Shown: positions 28,026 through 37,270 of the stretch, one piece after another | Position numbering within the stretch: the stretch's first letter is position 1 | Layout: each line of letters starts with the position of its first letter | Position numbers and translations under genes: made by a program | Assembly: GCF_003590145.2 (NCBI RefSeq) | Contig: NZ_CP060436.1 | Location: 902,001-966,000, forward strand | Origin: Pseudooceanicola algae | Lineage (GTDB): Bacteria; Pseudomonadota; Alphaproteobacteria; Rhodobacterales; Rhodobacteraceae | Length of the DNA: 64,000 bases | Direction of reading: 5' to 3' | Notes under the pieces: generated by a model | Told to the model about the DNA's origin: nothing | Database searches by the model: none | Seen by the model: only the letters and a program-made list of their open reading frames with translations

Positions 28026-29072
28026 ATGACCGAAGGCAAGAACGGGATCAGCTATGCGGATGCGGGTGTCGATATCCAGGCCGGGAATGCCCTGGTCGAA
28101 CGGATCAAGCCGGCGGCCAAACGCACCACGCGGCCCGGCACCATGTCCGGTCTCGGCGGCTTCGGGGCGCTGTTCGACCTGAAGGGCGCGGGCTACGAGG
28201 ATCCGATCCTTGTCGCGGCCACCGATGGCGTCGGAACCAAGCTGCGCATTGCCATCGACACCGGTCATGTCGGCACCATCGGGATCGACCTCGTTGCCAT
28301 GTGCGTCAACGATCTGGTCTGTCAGGGCGCCGAGCCGTTGTTCTTCCTTGATTATTTCGCCACCGGCAAACTGTCGGTGGACGAGGCCGCGACCATCATC
28401 GAAGGCATCGCGGCGGGCTGCGAAGCCTCCGGCGCGGCGCTGATCGGTGGCGAGACGGCGGAAATGCCCGGCATGTATGCCAAGGGCGATTTCGACCTGG
28501 CCGGTTTTGCCGTCGGCGCGATGGAGCGCGGCGGTGATCTGCCTGCCGGTGTCGCGCCTGGCAATGTGCTGCTGGGGCTCGCCTCGGACGGGGTGCATTC
28601 CAACGGGTATTCGCTGGTCCGCAAGCTGGTCGAGGTTTCGGGGCTGGGCTGGGACGCGCCTTGCCCCTGGGACGAGACGGCCACGCTTGGGCAGGCGCTG
28701 CTGACGCCGACGCGGCTTTACGTGACGCAATGTCTGGCCGCGATGCGCGCGGGTGGCGTGCACGGGCTGGCCCATATCACCGGCGGCGGGCTGACGGAAA
28801 ACCTGCCTCGTGTGCTGGGCGATTTCGGTGCCACCGTCGATCTGAACGCCTGGGAATTGCCCGGCGTCTTCAAGTGGTTGCAAGAGGTCGGCGGCACCTC
28901 GCCCGAGGATATGCTGGTCACCTTCAACTGTGGTCTCGGCATGATCCTTGTCGTCGCGGAAGATCAGGCAGAGGCCGTCACCGCGCTGCTGACCGAAGCG
29001 GGCGAAACCGTGCACCGCATCGGCACCGTCACCGAAACCCCGGGCATGACCTACGAGGGCCAGCTGGCGTGA
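28026..29072 (+). CDS. purM: Phosphoribosylformylglycinamidine cyclo-ligase (AIR synthetase)
   Basis: 348 residues, the family norm. Converts FGAM to AIR with ATP in purine synthesis. Recognisable blocks: [10 protein letters not shown] at the N-terminus, [41 protein letters not shown] and [15 protein letters not shown]. Start ATG 28026 gives [14 protein letters not shown]; upstream in-frame codons are not family-like. Its TGA overlaps the GTG of purN, so the two are translationally coupled. Confidence 0.97.
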   Translation: MTEGKNGISYADAGVDIQAGNALVERIKPAAKRTTRPGTMSGLGGFGALFDLKGAGYEDPILVAATDGVGTKLRIAIDTGHVGTIGIDLVAMCVNDLVCQGAEPLFFLDYFATGKLSVDEAATIIEGIAAGCEASGAALIGGETAEMPGMYAKGDFDLAGFAVGAMERGGDLPAGVAPGNVLLGLASDGVHSNGYSLVRKLVEVSGLGWDAPCPWDETATLGQALLTPTRLYVTQCLAAMRAGGVHGLAHITGGGLTENLPRVLGDFGATVDLNAWELPGVFKWLQEVGGTSPEDMLVTFNCGLGMILVVAEDQAEAVTALLTEAGETVHRIGTVTETPGMTYEGQLA

Positions 29073-29644
29073 AGCGCGTCGCGATCCTGATTTCCGGCGG
29101 CGGGTCCAACATGGTTCGCCTGCTGGAAAGCATGACCGGCGATCATCCGGCGCGGCCCGTTCTGGTAGCTTCCAATGACCCGCAGGCGGGGGGGCTGACC
29201 AAGGCCGCCGCCATGGGCGTTCCGGTTGCCGCCGTCGATCATCGCCCCTTCGGCAAGGATCGCGCCGGTTTCGAGGCACAGCTGCTGGAACATCTCGATG
29301 CGGCCCGGCCCGACATCCTGTGCCTGGCCGGTTTCATGCGCATCCTGACCCCCGATTTCATCCGCCGTTTCGAAGGCCGGATGCTGAATATCCACCCCTC
29401 GCTGCTGCCGAAATACAAGGGGCTGCACACCCATGCCCGCGCACTGGAGGCTGGCGACGCAGAGGCCGGCTGTACCGTGCACGAGGTCACCGCCGAGCTG
29501 GACAGTGGCGCGATCCTGGGTCAGGCGCGGGTGCCAATTCAGGCGGGCGATACGCCAGATGACCTTGCCGCGCGCGTACTGGTCGAGGAACATCGCCTTT
29601 ACCCGGAGGTGCTGCGCCGCTTTGCCGATCCCGCGCTGACCTAG
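29069..29644 (+). CDS. purN: Phosphoribosylglycinamide formyltransferase
   Basis: 191 residues from GTG 29069 ([15 protein letters not shown]), overlapping the purM stop as GTGA. Formylates GAR using 10-formyl-tetrahydrofolate. The catalytic region is intact: [26 protein letters not shown] and [13 protein letters not shown] with the essential Asp and His. Its TAG stop shares the CTAG palindrome with the stop of the convergent small gene. Confidence 0.97.
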   Translation: MKRVAILISGGGSNMVRLLESMTGDHPARPVLVASNDPQAGGLTKAAAMGVPVAAVDHRPFGKDRAGFEAQLLEHLDAARPDILCLAGFMRILTPDFIRRFEGRMLNIHPSLLPKYKGLHTHARALEAGDAEAGCTVHEVTAELDSGAILGQARVPIQAGDTPDDLAARVLVEEHRLYPEVLRRFADPALT

Positions 29645-29820
29645 CGCAACGCCGGAAGCGAGCCGGAATTGCCGCGCCATTCCATCCCCGCGGGCAGGTC
29701 GGAGGCAGGCACAAATGCGGCGCCGATCAACAGGATCGCCAACATGCCGGCCAACGTCAGGCCGGTGACGGAAACCCGCAAACGCGGGGCAGGGCGGGGC
29801 TGAGTTTGAGTGAAGGCCAT
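29641..29820 (-). CDS. Small single-span membrane protein, unknown
   Basis: 59 residues from ATG 29820, with AAGG eight bases upstream. One hydrophobic segment at about 22-40 (GLTLAGMLAILLIGAAFVPA) followed by a short exported tail. It converges on purN, sharing the CTAG at the stops. No family recognised; small size lowers confidence. Confidence 0.5.
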   Translation of the reverse strand: MAFTQTQPRPAPRLRVSVTGLTLAGMLAILLIGAAFVPASDLPAGMEWRGNSGSLPALR

Positions 29821-29913
29821 GGTGGCACCTTTCATAGCTGTTGAAAGGGCTATAACGGCGTCAGAAGTATTTCTGAAATGAATACTTGATGCATAAATCG
29901 TCACGAAAAGCGA

Positions 29914-30321
29914 TCATTCGCCCTGACGTTGATCATAGGCAACCCGCGCGGCTTCGACCTCTGACAGGTGGGATTTCGTCCAGCAGTACAGCGCCCGGAA
30001 GGCCGGCAGAAGCGAGGCGCCAAGCGCGCTCAATTCATATTGCACGGCGACAGGAGAGGTCGCGATGACCTCTCGGGTGATGATGCCGTTGCGCTCCAGT
30101 TTGCGCAGGGTCTGGCTGAGGCTTTTCTGGGAAATGCCCTCAAGCCGCCGTTTGATCTGATTGAAGCGCGACGGGCCGGGCACCAGCACCGTCAGGATCA
30201 TCATCGACCATTTGTCCGCGATCTGGTCGAACAACTCCCGGCTGGGATTGTCGGCGCTAAAGGTCTCGGAGGCACAGGCTTCGATGCCGCAGGTTTCGGT
30301 GAAAACAGTCAGGTCTTCCAT
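29914..30321 (-). CDS. HxlR-family winged-helix regulator
   Basis: 135 residues. The HxlR winged helix is clear: FDQIADKWSMMILTVLVPG, RFNQIKRRLEGISQKSLSQ, TLRKLERNGIITREV and the wing VQYELSALG. Two Cys near the N-terminus (TCGIEACAS) could sense redox or electrophile stress, as in some HxlR proteins (HypR, YodB); that is inference. It is divergent from an Old Yellow Enzyme gene and the spacer holds a perfect inverted repeat, so it most likely controls that gene. Confidence 0.93.
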   Translation of the reverse strand: MEDLTVFTETCGIEACASETFSADNPSRELFDQIADKWSMMILTVLVPGPSRFNQIKRRLEGISQKSLSQTLRKLERNGIITREVIATSPVAVQYELSALGASLLPAFRALYCWTKSHLSEVEAARVAYDQRQGE

Positions 30322-30363
30322 GTGGGTTACCTTCAGGTGACGTAGTGTGCTCAGGGTGCGTTG

Positions 30364-30391
30364 TTGACACTAGGTATCAAGAATATACCTA
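30364..30391 (+). promoter_or_regulatory. Candidate promoter of the Old Yellow Enzyme gene
   Basis: TTGACA at 30364-30369 is an exact -35 consensus; 16 bp later TACCTA (30386-30391) is a fair -10. The -10 lies inside the right half of the inverted repeat, so a bound regulator would block it. Confidence 0.6.
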
Positions 30392-30392
30392 G
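30370..30392. promoter_or_regulatory. Inverted repeat, probable HxlR operator
   Basis: CTAGGTAT, seven bases, ATACCTAG: perfect 8-bp half-sites in the spacer between the hxlR-type gene and the divergent flavoenzyme gene. Half-site spacing of about 1.5 helical turns suits a winged-helix dimer. Confidence 0.72.
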
Positions 30393-30423
30393 ACGCCAAG
30401 ACATTCTGAAAGGACCTCCTCCC

Positions 30424-31533
30424 ATGTCGCATTCCAACGATATCCTGTTTCGCCCCTTTTCACTGAACGGGCTCGAACTGAAGAACCGCATCGTCATGGC
30501 GCCGATGACCCGTGGCATGGCCCCCGAAGGACAGCCGGGCAAGGCGCAGGCCGACTACTACCGCCGCCGCGCGGAAAACGAGGTCGGCTTGATCCTGTCC
30601 GAAGGCACGGTCATCGACCGGCCCGCATCGCGCAACCTGCCGGGCATTCCGTTCTTCCACGGCAAGGCGCTGGACGGCTGGCAAGAGGTGATCGCGGCCG
30701 TGCATGGCGCGGGCGGCAGGATGGGTCCGCAGATCTGGCACACCGGATCGACCCGCGCGTCGGAATGGGAGCCCGAAACGCCGGTCGAAAGCCCCTCTGG
30801 GCTGATCGGGCCCGGCAAGCCGCGCGGTGTCGCGATGAGTGAAGCCGATATCGAGGCCACCATCGCCGCCTTCGCCAAGGCCGCCGCCGACGCCAAGCGA
30901 CTTGGCTTTGACGTGGCCGAACTGCACGGGGCGCATGGGTATCTGATCGACCAGTTCTTCTGGGCTGGCAGCAACCTGCGCGACGATACCTGGGGTGGGT
31001 CCACCATCGCGGATCGGTCGCGTTTTGCGGTGGAAACCGTCAAGGCGGTGCGCGCCGCCGTCGGGCCCGAATTCCCGATCATCCTGCGTCTCAGCCAGTG
31101 GAAACAGCAGGATTACACGACGCGTCTGGCCGAAACCCCGCAGGAAATGGCGAAATGGCTGGAACCTCTGGCCGAGGCGGGCGTCGACATCTTCCACTGC
31201 TCGCAGCGCCGCTTCTGGGAACCTGAATTCGCGGAGGTGGACGGCGAAAACGGTCTGAACTTTGCCGGCTGGGCCAAGAAGATCACCGGCAAATCCACGA
31301 TCTCGGTCGGCTCGGTCGGCTTGTCGGGCGAATTCCTTGCGGCCTTCGCGGGCGAGGCGTCTCAGGCGACGCCGCTTGAAAAGCTGACCACCCGGATGGA
31401 GCGCGACGAATTCGATCTGATCGCCGTGGGCCGCGCCCTGATCAGCGACCCGGCCTGGGCCGCCAAGGTGCATCGCGGGGCGGCCGATGAACTGACCGGG
31501 TTCAACAGCGCGGACCTGGCTGAACTGGTCTGA
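30424..31533 (+). CDS. Old Yellow Enzyme family NADH:flavin oxidoreductase
   Basis: 369 residues from ATG 30424 (MSHSNDILFRPFSLNGLELKNR). FMN-binding TIM barrel reducing activated C=C bonds or nitro compounds. Visible: KNRIVMAPMTRGMA, ELHGAHGYLIDQFFW (active-site His/His pair region), NLRDDTWGGS and the phosphate-binding end DLIAVGRALISDP. AGGACC precedes the start. Divergent from an HxlR regulator, a common pairing for electrophile-stress response. Confidence 0.94.
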   Translation: MSHSNDILFRPFSLNGLELKNRIVMAPMTRGMAPEGQPGKAQADYYRRRAENEVGLILSEGTVIDRPASRNLPGIPFFHGKALDGWQEVIAAVHGAGGRMGPQIWHTGSTRASEWEPETPVESPSGLIGPGKPRGVAMSEADIEATIAAFAKAAADAKRLGFDVAELHGAHGYLIDQFFWAGSNLRDDTWGGSTIADRSRFAVETVKAVRAAVGPEFPIILRLSQWKQQDYTTRLAETPQEMAKWLEPLAEAGVDIFHCSQRRFWEPEFAEVDGENGLNFAGWAKKITGKSTISVGSVGLSGEFLAAFAGEASQATPLEKLTTRMERDEFDLIAVGRALISDPAWAAKVHRGAADELTGFNSADLAELV

Positions 31534-31546
31534 TCGCCATGAAAAA

Positions 31547-31575
31547 GGGCAGGGCGCGCCGATCACGCCCTGCCC
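31547..31575. terminator. Hairpin after the flavoenzyme gene
   Basis: GGGCAGGGCG pairs perfectly with CGCCCTGCCC across a 9-base loop, 13 bp past the stop. An A5 run lies on the 5' side, giving a U run only for minus-strand transcripts. It could work in both directions. Confidence 0.6.
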
Positions 31576-31691
31576 GAAACCGCCCGTGCGGCAAGGCGCC
31601 CCCGTCGCGCCACTTGGCCTTTCAATCGTTGGCAGAGCGCCTTATGACGGATGCGTGAAGCGGGATGAGCCCGCAGCAGCGAAAGAGCGAC

Positions 31692-32852
31692 ATGCAGACC
31701 ATTACCACGACCGAAGGCCTGGCGGCTTTCTGCGACAAGGCGCGCAGCCAACCCTATGTCACCGTCGATACGGAGTTCCTGCGGGAACGGACATATTATT
31801 CCCAGCTTTGCCTGATCCAGCTTGCCTATCCCGGCAAGGGTGACGAGAACGCCGTGCTGGTCGATCCCCTGTCCGAAGGCCTGTCTCTGGAGCCGCTTTA
31901 CGCGCTGTTCCAGAACACCGAGGTGGTCAAGGTCTTCCATGCGGCCCGGCAGGATCTGGAAATCTTCTACGTCGACAAGGGGATCATCCCCGAACCGCTG
32001 TTTGACACCCAGGTCGCGGCCATGGTCTGCGGGTTCGGTGAACAGGTCGGCTATGAAACGCTGGTGCGTAAGATCGCCCGCCAACAGCTGGATAAATCAT
32101 CCCGTTTCACCGATTGGTCGCGCCGTCCACTGACCGAGGCGCAGGCGAAATACGCCCTGGCCGACGTGACCCATCTGCGCGAGATCTATGAATTCCTGGC
32201 GTCCGAACTGAAGAAGGCCGGGCGCGAGGAATGGGTGGAAGAAGAGCTTGGCATCCTGCTGAATCCGGAAACTTATATCACCCGTCCCGAAGAAGCCTGG
32301 CAGCGGGTGCGCACGCGCACCAGTTCGGGCCGGTTCCTGGGGGTCTTGCGCGAATTGGCCCGGTTCCGCGAATCCTATGCCCAGACCCGCAACGTGCCGC
32401 GCAACCGGATCTACAAGGATGATGCGATGGTCGAGCTTGCCTCGACCAAGCCCAAGAACCATCAGGATCTGTCGCGGTCGCGCCTGCTGCTGCGCGAGGC
32501 CCGCAAGGGCGATATCGCCGACGGGATCCTTGCTGCCGTGCAGGCGGGCCTGAATTGCCCCGACGCGGATCTGCCGCGTCCGGACAAGGACGACGAAAAG
32601 TTGCAGGTCAATCCGGCCCTGGCCGATCTGCTGCGTGTGTTGCTGAAGGCCAAGTCCGATACCGCAGGTGTCGCGGCCAAGCTGATTGCAGCGACATCCG
32701 AACTGGATGCCCTGGCCGGCGGGGTGCGCGACGTGCCTTCGCTGCATGGCTGGCGCAAGGATGTCTTCGGCGCCGAGGCGCTGCGCCTTTGCGACGGGGA
32801 AATCGGTCTGGCGACCAAGGGTCAGAAGGTCATCACGGTCGAACTGAACTGA
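31692..32852 (+). CDS. rnd: Ribonuclease D
   Basis: 386 residues starting MQTITTTEGLAAFCD (an ATG nine codons earlier is possible). 3'-5' exoribonuclease acting in tRNA and stable RNA maturation. The DEDD catalytic set is present: VTVDTEFLRE, VFHAARQDLEIF and YALADVTHL, followed by HRDC-type helical domains (about 210-290). A strong intrinsic terminator follows directly. Monocistronic. Confidence 0.95.
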   Translation: MQTITTTEGLAAFCDKARSQPYVTVDTEFLRERTYYSQLCLIQLAYPGKGDENAVLVDPLSEGLSLEPLYALFQNTEVVKVFHAARQDLEIFYVDKGIIPEPLFDTQVAAMVCGFGEQVGYETLVRKIARQQLDKSSRFTDWSRRPLTEAQAKYALADVTHLREIYEFLASELKKAGREEWVEEELGILLNPETYITRPEEAWQRVRTRTSSGRFLGVLRELARFRESYAQTRNVPRNRIYKDDAMVELASTKPKNHQDLSRSRLLLREARKGDIADGILAAVQAGLNCPDADLPRPDKDDEKLQVNPALADLLRVLLKAKSDTAGVAAKLIAATSELDALAGGVRDVPSLHGWRKDVFGAEALRLCDGEIGLATKGQKVITVELN

Positions 32853-32880
32853 CCGGTCGACCCGAGATCAAAATGCGAAA

Positions 32881-32904
32881 AGGGCGCCTTCGGGCGCCCT
32901 TTTT
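32881..32904 (+). terminator. Intrinsic terminator after rnd
   Basis: AGGGCGCC, TTCG loop, GGCGCCCT followed by TTTTT, with AAAA on the other side; a stable UUCG-capped hairpin. It can also serve the convergent lipoprotein gene. Confidence 0.92.
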
Positions 32905-32925
32905 CGTGGCAAGTGGCGGAAAATC

Positions 32926-33399
32926 TCAGGGAGAGACGCTGAGCACGTTCTGCACACCGACGACTTCGACGCGTGAGATCCCGGCGAGTTCGATATTGGA
33001 CAGGCGGAAGGCGGCGGTCACTTCGCGCGATTGCGCGGTGCCGACGACCGCGCCTTTGGTATAGGCGGCCACATCTGCCAGCATCAGATAACGGATCACG
33101 CCGCTGCCTTCCGGTGCCGCCGCGCTGCCCTGAGGCGCCTGGAACGAGATGTTGTAAGACCCCTGAACCGAAGCCGTCGCGGTGACGGTAAAGACCTTGC
33201 CACCGGGCACATCAACCACGTCGATCGTGTCGATATGGGCCAGCGGGTTGCGCCGGTCCGGGGCCGGTGGCTCGTAATCAGCCGGCAGAAGGGGATTGAG
33301 ACTGGTGCCCTTGTCGACGGCGGAACCGCCGCCTCCGAACCAGCCGCAACCGGCGAGCAGAGCAAGGGAAAGTATCGTGACGGGAAGGGATTTGCGCAT
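32926..33399 (-). CDS. Putative lipoprotein, unknown function
   Basis: 157 residues with a lipoprotein signal peptide ending in the lipobox LLAGC (Cys near residue 18), then a Gly-rich linker and a soluble domain of beta-strand character (VFTVTATASVQGSYNISF). Probably anchored to a membrane facing the periplasm. No recognised family. Convergent with rnd. Confidence 0.8.
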   Translation of the reverse strand: MRKSLPVTILSLALLAGCGWFGGGGSAVDKGTSLNPLLPADYEPPAPDRRNPLAHIDTIDVVDVPGGKVFTVTATASVQGSYNISFQAPQGSAAAPEGSGVIRYLMLADVAAYTKGAVVGTAQSREVTAAFRLSNIELAGISRVEVVGVQNVLSVSP

Positions 33400-33583
33400 C
33401 TATAGGGGCCTCCGCGACCCTGCTCCGTGAACCTGCTACACGTCTAACCCAGACCTGCCCCATTGAAAAGGCACCGCTGAGCGCAATGGACGGCCGGGCA
33501 CCGCCGGTCGGGGGCTGGACGCGGCGAGCCGGGGGCCTTAGGTCACAATGCAGGTGGCCGAGACAGCGACGGAAAGGACCCCC

Positions 33584-33982
33584 ATGGCGCAGGAAGCATT
33601 CGAGGATATCGTTGCGGATTTCGAATTTCTCGACGATTGGGAAGACCGCTATCGGCATGTGATCGAAATGGGCAAGGCGTTGCCGCCGCTGCCAGATGCG
33701 TTGAAGGTGCCCGCGACCAAGGTCGACGGCTGCGCCAGCCAGGTCTGGCTGCATCCGCACCCCGAGGCGGGCGTGTTTCATTTCGACGGGGAAAGCGACG
33801 CGATGATCGTGCGCGGGCTGATCGCCGTCCTGCATGCGCTTTACGAGGGCGTCCCCATGTCGGAGTTGTCCAATATCGACGCCCACGCAGAGCTTGCCCG
33901 TCTCAGTCTGGAGGACCACCTGTCCGCACAGCGCTCCAACGGGTTGCGCGCGATGATAGAGCGGATTCGCGAACAGGCTTGA
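33584..33982 (+). CDS. sufE: SufE family cysteine-desulfurase activator
   Basis: 132 residues from ATG 33584 (MAQEAFEDIVADFEFLDDW). Accepts persulfide sulfur from a cysteine desulfurase for Fe-S cluster assembly. The active Cys is in KVDGCASQVW near residue 49; the C-terminal helix RSNGLRAMIERIR is typical. No suf operon genes adjoin it. Convergent with the Cys-rich gene. Confidence 0.94.
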   Translation: MAQEAFEDIVADFEFLDDWEDRYRHVIEMGKALPPLPDALKVPATKVDGCASQVWLHPHPEAGVFHFDGESDAMIVRGLIAVLHALYEGVPMSELSNIDAHAELARLSLEDHLSAQRSNGLRAMIERIREQA

Positions 33983-33988
33983 GCCCGC

Positions 33989-34492
33989 TCATTCCCGCGC
34001 GACGTAGCGGGACAGTGACCGGATGAAGGCATCGACCTCGGCTTCCTCGGCGCTGCCCGGAAAGCTCTCGACACGGGCCAGGGGCAGGGTTCCGGACAGG
34101 GTGTCGATCGAGGCGCGCCGCTTGTTCCGGTCAGCGGTGTCCAAAGGCAGGGCACCGGCCGCCTGCAACAATTCCAGCCGCTGATGAATTGCCCGCATCC
34201 CGGCAAAGGCGCGGATCATCGGGTCGGTCAGCCTTGGATCATCCTGCCAGCTACGCCCCTGAAACAGATCCTGCGTTACCCTTTGTCCCGCCCCAAGGCA
34301 TTCATAGGCGCGACAACCGTCAAAGCCCTGTTCCTTCAACTGCCCATGGATCCGGCAGGCATGCCCCGTCAGATTAGGGCAGGCAAGGCCCGCAGGCTTG
34401 TCTATGGCAAAGCTTTGACCGGCATCCAGTGCCAATGCCATGCAGCAGAGGGCCGCGCATTGGGCGCAATCCGATTGCAGCTCGATACTCAC
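33989..34492 (-). CDS. Cysteine-rich protein (possible metal or Fe-S binding), unknown
   Basis: 167 residues from GTG 34492, which overlaps the stop of the DUF1638 gene as GTGA. Cysteines cluster at the N-terminus: DCAQCAALCC, then LACPNLTGHACRIHG, then GCRAYECLG, a YkgJ-like metal-binding pattern. The C-terminal half is helical and Cys-free. Third gene of the operon with the corrinoid protein and DUF1638, so a role in corrinoid or methyl-transfer chemistry is an inference from context. Confidence 0.75.
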   Translation of the reverse strand: MSIELQSDCAQCAALCCMALALDAGQSFAIDKPAGLACPNLTGHACRIHGQLKEQGFDGCRAYECLGAGQRVTQDLFQGRSWQDDPRLTDPMIRAFAGMRAIHQRLELLQAAGALPLDTADRNKRRASIDTLSGTLPLARVESFPGSAEEAEVDAFIRSLSRYVARE

Positions 34493-35157
34493 GCCAATAG
34501 CCCACGCGCCAGTTCGGTTGCGAGGTCGCCGTAACCGGTAAAACGTCGCTCGAACGTCAGTCCAAGCCGCTCGGCGCAAGCGCGGGCCTGTTCGGTCAGC
34601 GCCGCGTCTTCGGTCTGGGCGAGGTAGACGAGGCGGTCGTAATTGCCGAAATACATGTCCCGCAATTCCGGATGGCGATCCAGTCCTAGGGGCTTCCAGA
34701 CGAAGGTATCGAACTGGCGCGCAAGGAAGTCCGTCAGATAAAACGCGGTTACCTCGTCACGGGCGGCAAAGGCGGCCAGTCCGTCGAAGAAGGCATAGCA
34801 ATGCGCCCCGGCGATCATCTGCACCCCGAGCCTGTCGCATGTTGCCTGTAGCAGGCCGCCGGTGCCGCAATCGGCATAGGCGACGAAGATCCGGGCATAG
34901 CCCGGCCTGTGCTGCGTCACCGCCTGTTCCACGGCGTCGGGGATGCGGTCGGGGCGATTGTGCAGGATGGCGGGAAGGCAGTGCAGATCGACATGCGACC
35001 AGCCGTTGAGGTCGATCAGCGCCAGGATTTCACGCGCCAGCGCCCCGCAGGCCAGCACCAGGATCCGCCCGTCCGGCTGCGTCACCGCATGGCCCCGACG
35101 GGTCAGCGTGGCATCGTCGGGGATGGGCATATTCCGGGGCATTCGAAACCTTTTCAA
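34489..35157 (-). CDS. DUF1638 domain protein
   Basis: 222 residues. The DUF1638 body is recognisable: ILVLACGALAREI, then LHCLPAILHNRPDRIP, the YADCGTGG box and CYAFFDG. From memory this family sits beside corrinoid methyltransferase genes in methylotrophic and betaine-using microbes, as it does here, downstream of a B12-binding protein with a 70-bp gap. Biochemical function unknown. It overlaps the Cys-rich gene by 4 bp. Confidence 0.85.
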   Translation of the reverse strand: MKRFRMPRNMPIPDDATLTRRGHAVTQPDGRILVLACGALAREILALIDLNGWSHVDLHCLPAILHNRPDRIPDAVEQAVTQHRPGYARIFVAYADCGTGGLLQATCDRLGVQMIAGAHCYAFFDGLAAFAARDEVTAFYLTDFLARQFDTFVWKPLGLDRHPELRDMYFGNYDRLVYLAQTEDAALTEQARACAERLGLTFERRFTGYGDLATELARGLLA

Positions 35158-35227
35158 ACGATTGCGGCGCGAGGCTGATCAGCCCCGCGCCGGTTCATGG
35201 GGGCCGAAACCCGGTGTCTGGTTGGCG

Positions 35228-35935
<708 letters not shown>

Positions 35936-36111
35936 GTGCGTTCCTGTACCATTGTGGCGCGCCGTTAAGGTCAGCCTCTGCCTGAATTCGACAGACGACT
36001 GGTCGGAATGCGACAGATCGCACCATTGTGCCGACTTATAGCTATCGGGGCGAAAAGAAATACTGAAAAAAATTCATGGAGATCATGGGGTGAAGTGCCT
36101 ATGTTCGACAT

Positions 36112-37200
36112 ATGTTCCGAACCAGCGCCCATCAGATCGACAAAGACAGCCGCCCGGGTCGCGGGGCTGCCAGCAATGCGCCCGGTCGGTACGAGCGGCG
36201 TGAACGGCAGGCAGAGCATGATGGCTGGGAGATTGCCGAGGATATGCCCAAGATCCGTACCGAGGTGACCGAGGAAATGCCGCGCAGCGTGATCACCCAT
36301 GTCGGTTCTCCCGATCTGCCGTTTGATCGGACGCTGAACCCATACCGCGGCTGCGAACATGGCTGCATCTATTGCTTTGCCCGGCCGACCCATGCCTACC
36401 TCGGGATGTCGGCAGGGCTGGATTTCGAAACCCGGCTTGTGGCGCGTCCTGATGCGCCAGCCGTGCTGGAGCAGGAACTGGCCAGGCGCATCTATCGCGT
36501 GGCACCGCTGGCGATCGGGACGAACACCGACCCCTATCAACCAATCGAGCGTGATTACAGGATCATGCGCGGCTGTCTTGAAGTGCTTGAAGCCCATCGT
36601 CACCCGGTGATGATCACCACCAAGGGCACCGGCATCCTGCGTGATCTCGATATCTTGCGGCGCATGGCAAAGCTCGGGCTGGTGAAGGTCGGGATTTCGA
36701 TCACCACGCTGGACGCCGATATCGCCCGCAGGTTGGAGCCCAGGGTGCCGCGCCCCGAAAAGCGGATAGAGATCATGCGCAGCCTGTCGCGGGCCGGGGT
36801 GCCGGTGCGGGTCATGGTCTCTCCGGTGGTGCCGGGCCTGACCGAGGCCGAGATCGAGTCGATCCTGACCGCTGCCAGGGACGCCGGGGCCGTTTCGGCA
36901 AGCTGGATCATGTTGCGCCTCCCACAGGAGGTTTCTCCGCTGTTTCAGGACTGGCTGCGCGAACATTATCCGGCCCGCGCCGAACGGGTCATGGCGCGGC
37001 TGCGGGAAATGCACGGTGGGCGCGATTATGACGGGGAATGGTTCCGGCGCATGCGCGGGTCGGGACCTTATGCGCAAATGATCGGGCAGAGGTTCCGGTT
37101 GGCAGCGAAGCGCCTGGGGCTGGACAGGCCGCAACCGGAATTGCGGTGTGACCTGTTCCGTGTCCCGGTCAAACCCGGCGAGCAATTGTCGCTGTTCTAG
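36112..37200 (+). CDS. Radical SAM protein, PA0069-like
   Basis: 362 residues. The radical SAM cluster motif is RGCEHGCIYCFARPTHAYLG (C-x3-C-x2-C). Later blocks include TNTDPYQPIER, TTKGTGILRDLDIL and ISITTLDADIARRLEP, and VMVSPVVPGLTEAEI. The architecture is that of PA0069/SplB-related proteins of unknown substrate. It sits alone on the plus strand between the corrinoid gene and the homocysteine methyltransferase gene. Confidence 0.9.
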   Translation: MFRTSAHQIDKDSRPGRGAASNAPGRYERRERQAEHDGWEIAEDMPKIRTEVTEEMPRSVITHVGSPDLPFDRTLNPYRGCEHGCIYCFARPTHAYLGMSAGLDFETRLVARPDAPAVLEQELARRIYRVAPLAIGTNTDPYQPIERDYRIMRGCLEVLEAHRHPVMITTKGTGILRDLDILRRMAKLGLVKVGISITTLDADIARRLEPRVPRPEKRIEIMRSLSRAGVPVRVMVSPVVPGLTEAEIESILTAARDAGAVSASWIMLRLPQEVSPLFQDWLREHYPARAERVMARLREMHGGRDYDGEWFRRMRGSGPYAQMIGQRFRLAAKRLGLDRPQPELRCDLFRVPVKPGEQLSLF

Positions 37201-37223
37201 GCTGACCTGGACTGGAAGTACAT

Positions 37224-37249
37224 GCGCCGAACCCAGTGAGGTTCGGCGC
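37224..37249. terminator. Perfect hairpin between convergent genes
   Basis: GCGCCGAACC and GGTTCGGCGC form a 10-bp perfect stem with a 6-base loop between the ends of the radical SAM gene and the homocysteine methyltransferase gene. No clear U tract. Confidence 0.6.
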
Positions 37250-37270
37250 GCAAGGTATTGATGTTTATGT

